The position numbers were made by a program, and so were the translations under genes. Below the pieces are notes generated by a model, which was not told the DNA's origin, made no database searches, and saw only the letters and a program-made list of their open reading frames with translations. A DNA stretch of 64,000 bases from Marihabitans asiaticum (GTDB lineage Bacteria > Actinomycetota > Actinomycetes > Actinomycetales > Dermatophilaceae), in the NCBI RefSeq assembly GCF_007828725.1, contig NZ_VIUW01000004.1, positions 124,001-188,000 on the forward strand. Direction: 5' to 3'. Shown here piece by piece: positions 60,956-64,000 of the stretch (positions are counted from its first letter, which is position 1; each line of letters starts with the position of its first letter).

Positions 60956-61459
60956 TCAGGCGGCGTGCGCGGCGAAGCCGCCCACTCCCCCGCTCTCGTC
61001 ACCACGGGGTGCGGGAGCGCCCCCTTCGCCGTCGCTGTCGTAGCTCTCGTCGTAGGACTGACGCGAGGCCTCGTCGGCCATCCGGTCCTCGGACTCGTCC
61101 CGGCCCGGACGGGTCAGCTGGGTCTGACCCCACAGCAGGTCGTGGCCGACATGCATCGCCTCGACCTCGACGGAGGTCCCGTAGCTCTCGTCGGCCCGCT
61201 GGTACTGGCGCACCCGCTGCCGGCCGGTGACCACCACCGGCTCGCCCTTGTGCAGCGACTCGCAGACGTTGACCCCGAGGGCCCGGTAGCAGGCGACGTT
61301 GTAGAACGACGTCGGACCGTCCTCGAAGGTCCCCTCCCGGGTGCGCCTCCGCTCGCTCGTCGCCAGGCGGAAGGTGGTGAATACCTGACCGGCCTTCGTC
61401 GTGCGCTTCTCGGGGTCGGCCACCAGGCGGCCGCTGATCGTCACATATGTCTCGTACAT
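60956..61459 (-). CDS. Single-stranded DNA-binding protein, paralogue
   Basis: 167 residues. OB fold: YVTISGRLVADPEKRTTKAGQVFTTFRLATSERRR, FYNVACYRALGVNVCESLHKGEPVVVTGR. After residue 120 a Glu/Asp/Gly-rich tail follows but ends GGFAAHAA; the DDDIPF-like tip that binds partner proteins is absent. So this is probably not the main replication SSB (usually next to rpsF/rpsR) but a second one (SsbB-like), used in recombination or DNA uptake in other bacteria. Confidence 0.88.
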   Translation of the reverse strand: MYETYVTISGRLVADPEKRTTKAGQVFTTFRLATSERRRTREGTFEDGPTSFYNVACYRALGVNVCESLHKGEPVVVTGRQRVRQYQRADESYGTSVEVEAMHVGHDLLWGQTQLTRPGRDESEDRMADEASRQSYDESYDSDGEGGAPAPRGDESGGVGGFAAHAA

Positions 61460-61577
61460 GGGCTTCCTCCTCGTCGGTTGAGACGAGATCCACCCTCGCG
61501 CGCCGCCCCACCCACCGCGCGGGTGCCAGCGACGGCTGTGGACAGCCGCCTGGCCGCAGGCGCGGCTGTGGACAGGC

Positions 61578-63221
61578 TCAGCGCCGCTGCGCGGCCTCGA
61601 CGCCCCGGCGCGCCCGGGCGTGCCGGGTCAGCACGTCGCGCACCGGTGCGATGACGACCCGCTCGGCCACCTCCGCGATCGCCCCCTTGAGGCGCTTGTC
61701 GATCTGCGCTGCCCGCCGTCTCGACCCTGGGCCGGCCAGCAGCCGGCCGAGGGCGGCCACGAGCAGGCCGCCGACGATGCCACCGGCGAGCAGGATGAAC
61801 GGGGTGGCGAAGGGACCGACATCGACCGTCGGGATCGCCGGCAGCTGCAGCCAGGCCGCGAGCGCGATGGCGACGAGCCAGAGCAGGCCGAGCACCGCGG
61901 CCACGGCCAGGAGCACCTGCAGCACGCCGAGCACCGGCCACCACAGCGGGTTGCGGGCCCGCAGCGGGGTGCGCAGCACCGCCTGGTCGAGCTCGTCGGC
62001 GAGGTGGTCGTCGTAGGGCGCGGCGGTGTCGGCGATCTCGTCGGCCCACCGGGTCGGCAGGCCCTGACCGGCGTGCTCGCCGAGCCGTCGGGCGGCCAGG
62101 TCGACCGCCGCCCGGGCCGACGGGGTGGGCGGCGGGATCGAGGAGCGGCCGAGCACGGCACGCACGTCGGCCTCGGTGACGTCGGGAGCCTCCTTGTCCA
62201 GGCGCAGCCGCTTCAGCGGCGCCGGCCGCAGCGCCTTGGCCCACCGCGTGAACGGCCAGCCGGTGCGCGCAACGGTCTCCATGACGAAGTCGCGGCGCAC
62301 TGCGTCGACGACCGTGGGCACACCGGCGGCTCGGGCGAGGGCGTCGACGAGCTCGCCGGAGCCGAGCTGGTCGACGTCCGGCTCGTCCTCGGCGACCGAG
62401 GGCGCCAGCCCCTTGGCCGCGGTCGCGACATCGGCACCGAGGCGGTGCCGGGCCGCGTCGGCAGAGGCGACGGCGGTGTGCAGGCGCTCGGTGAGCCGCT
62501 CCAGGCCCAGACCGGTCTTGCTGGAGGTGGCCACCACCTCCGAGTCGCTCAGCCCGTCGCGCTCGAGCAGCCGCGAGAGGTCCCCGGTCACCGTGTCGAC
62601 CGCGGCCTCGTCGGGGAGCCGGTCGGCCTGGTTGAGCACCGCCACGGTCACCGCGCCGTACTCCTTGAGCACGGACACGTACTCGTCGTGCAGTACCGCG
62701 TCGGCGTACTTCTGCGGGTCGGTGACCCAGACGAAGACGTCGGCGAGCTCGAGCACCCGCCGCGCCTCCTCCCGGTTGGCCGCCTCCCGGCTGTCGAAGT
62801 CGGGCAGGTCGAGCAGCACGAGGGAGTCGAGCGAGTCCTCACCCTCGACGGTGTGACGTCGGCCGACGCCGAGCCAGTCGAGCAGGTCACCGACCGGCTC
62901 CTCGCCCCACACCGCGGCGGTCGGGGTCGAGGTCGTCGGCCGCCGCACGCCGACCTGGGCGACATCGGCTCCGACGAGGGCGTTGAAGAGCGAGGACTTG
63001 CCCGACCCGGTCGCCCCGGCCAGCGCCACAACGGTGTGGCCGCCGACGAGTGAGGTCCGCTCCCGCACCTTCTCGACGACCTCCGCGGCCCGCCGCGCGG
63101 GCTCCGGCTCGAGCTGGTCGCCCCCTTCGGTCAGGGCCTCGGCCAGGCTGTCGGAGCGCGAGAGCAGCTCCTCGACCGACAGGGCCGACACCTTCGCCTC
63201 ACCCCGGAAGATCGGGCTCAT
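61578..63221 (-). CDS. Membrane GTPase, dynamin/YfjP-like
   Basis: 547 residues from ATG 63221. P-loop GATGSGKSS at 69-77, switch LVLLDLPDFDS, base-recognition NQAD (AVLNQADRLPD). Two hydrophobic helices near 430-500 (GVLQVLLAVAAVLGLLWLVAIAL and ILLAGGIVGGLLVAALG) anchor it. A basic C-terminus follows. Such GTPases remodel membranes or bind cell-envelope partners. Its ATG overlaps the end of the upstream GTPase gene by 4 nt, so the two are a pair. Confidence 0.88.
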   Translation of the reverse strand: MSPIFRGEAKVSALSVEELLSRSDSLAEALTEGGDQLEPEPARRAAEVVEKVRERTSLVGGHTVVALAGATGSGKSSLFNALVGADVAQVGVRRPTTSTPTAAVWGEEPVGDLLDWLGVGRRHTVEGEDSLDSLVLLDLPDFDSREAANREEARRVLELADVFVWVTDPQKYADAVLHDEYVSVLKEYGAVTVAVLNQADRLPDEAAVDTVTGDLSRLLERDGLSDSEVVATSSKTGLGLERLTERLHTAVASADAARHRLGADVATAAKGLAPSVAEDEPDVDQLGSGELVDALARAAGVPTVVDAVRRDFVMETVARTGWPFTRWAKALRPAPLKRLRLDKEAPDVTEADVRAVLGRSSIPPPTPSARAAVDLAARRLGEHAGQGLPTRWADEIADTAAPYDDHLADELDQAVLRTPLRARNPLWWPVLGVLQVLLAVAAVLGLLWLVAIALAAWLQLPAIPTVDVGPFATPFILLAGGIVGGLLVAALGRLLAGPGSRRRAAQIDKRLKGAIAEVAERVVIAPVRDVLTRHARARRGVEAAQRR

Positions 63222-64000
63222 CGGGTCGACCTCGCGGCCTGCACGGCCTCGGCCGCCTGGGTGAGGCGACGGACCTGCCCTTCGCTCACCTGGACGGTCC
63301 CGAGCACGGACTCGTAGCGACGCCGCTCTTCGTCGTAGAGGTCGGTGACCCGCTCGAGGAGGAGGGACCTCGCCTTCGCCGCCATCTCCCGGACCGCCTG
63401 GTCGCCGAAGATCGCCTCGAGGACCTTCTGCGCGAGCGCGGTGGTGCCGCCGGCGATGGCGACCTCGGGGGCGACGAGCACGCCACCGGTGTGGGCGAAG
63501 CTCACGAGCATGAGGAAGAGACCGATGCCGTTGACGCCGTACGCGGCGATCCGGGCGTTGGTGCGCCGGTTGCCGCCCTCGGCCCGGACGATGTCGAGGA
63601 CGTCGCCCTGCCAGTCGCGCACGGTGCGCTCGACGGTCTCGCGCAGCGCCTCGGACGAGCGGGTCAGCTCGGGGTGCTCCTCGAGCAGCTCGGGGCCGGC
63701 CTCGGTGGAGCGCCACCGGCGGGCGGTCGTCGCCGCCGCGGCGTCGCCCTCGGCGATGACGAGGGCGGCCACCCCGTCGTGGAGGGCCTCGTCCAACGGC
63801 TTCGAAGGGGGCGGTGCCCCCTTGATCGCGTTGGTCACCCGGTCCCGCAGCCGGGAGACGCCCTCTTCGACGCGCTTGAAGAACTCGCCGGTGCCGACGA
63901 ACTCCTGCCACCGGGCGAGGACCTCGCCGCGCAGCAGCTGGCCGTCGCTGATGCCGTCGCGGACCTGGTCCTCGGCGGTGTCGTAGGCGTCGTAGGCGAC
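63218..64000 (-). CDS. Partial dynamin-like GTPase, C-terminal 260 residues
   Basis: The frame is open from the window edge through 63839 (codons 64000 onward read VAYDAYDTAEDQVRDGISDG), so the apparent GTG start at 63838 is internal. Visible part: helical, charged, with a hydrophobic hairpin GVNGIGLFLMLVSFAHTGGVLVAPEVAIAGG and a coiled-coil-like end (LYDEERRRYESVLGTVQVSEGQVRR). This is the stalk and membrane-tip region expected downstream of a GTPase domain. The P-loop is outside the window. Confidence 0.75.
   Translation of the reverse strand, partial: VAYDAYDTAEDQVRDGISDGQLLRGEVLARWQEFVGTGEFFKRVEEGVSRLRDRVTNAIKGAPPPSKPLDEALHDGVAALVIAEGDAAAATTARRWRSTEAGPELLEEHPELTRSSEALRETVERTVRDWQGDVLDIVRAEGGNRRTNARIAAYGVNGIGLFLMLVSFAHTGGVLVAPEVAIAGGTTALAQKVLEAIFGDQAVREMAAKARSLLLERVTDLYDEERRRYESVLGTVQVSEGQVRRLTQAAEAVQAARSTR

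Overview
The window is a high-GC (about 70 %), densely coding stretch of an actinobacterial chromosome. Several features point to Actinomycetota: a clpP1-clpP2-clpX locus with a ClgR-type operator, a Mycobacterium-type RpiB, a homologue of the mycothiol-dependent nitroreductase Rv2466c, a group II truncated haemoglobin, and an imuA'-imuB-dnaE2 mutasome behind a mycobacterial-type SOS box. A free-living, facultatively nitrate-respiring member of the Micrococcales (Intrasporangiaceae-like, e.g. Janibacter) is my best guess, but this is inference. I see no rRNA, CRISPR array, prophage or insertion sequence.

Layout. 1-3.5 kb: proteolysis (partial C39-like protein, clpX, clpP2, clpP1) and a 44-residue membrane protein. 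3.5-9.4 kb: a divergent GH13 enzyme, then a two-component system translated together with an ABC-2 type exporter. 9.5-13 kb: hotdog thioesterase, MFS transporter and trigger factor in one overlapping run. 13-16.5 kb: tRNA-Gly, tRNA-Pro, trmB, a membrane SpoIIE-type phosphatase, rpiB and a DsbA-fold protein. 16.5-25 kb: pepN, mscS, glbO, an alpha-glucosidase, a glycerophosphodiesterase, an inositol-phosphatase family enzyme, an unknown protein and a thioesterase. 25-32 kb: RecQ-phosphoribosyltransferase fusion, YczE-like membrane protein, TesB, GNAT and glgX.

32-49.6 kb is a nitrate-respiration island: two NarK-type transporters, a divergent Cys-containing winged-helix regulator translationally coupled to narGHJI, and molybdenum cofactor genes (moeB/moeZ, moeA, moaC, mobA, moaD on one strand; moaA, moaE, mog on the other). 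Transport, respiratory enzyme, assembly chaperone and cofactor supply therefore sit side by side. 49.7-51.6 kb: acyl-CoA dehydrogenase and a divergent TetR regulator with an operator between them. 51.8-57.7 kb: SOS mutagenesis cassette. 57.7-64 kb: vapBC, a pentapeptide-repeat protein, ettA, a second SSB, and two overlapping dynamin-like GTPase genes (the last cut by the window edge).

The most unusual signal is not a gene. The octamer CGAAGGGG/CCCCTTCG occurs about 60 times in 64 kb, roughly equally on both strands, inside genes of both orientations and often directly after stop codons, sometimes as direct or inverted pairs. Base composition alone would give about five. It behaves like a genome-wide iterated signal, comparable to DNA-uptake or other repeated words. 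Two very long palindromes sharing a CCTAGGTTCCT core are a second unexplained repeat family.
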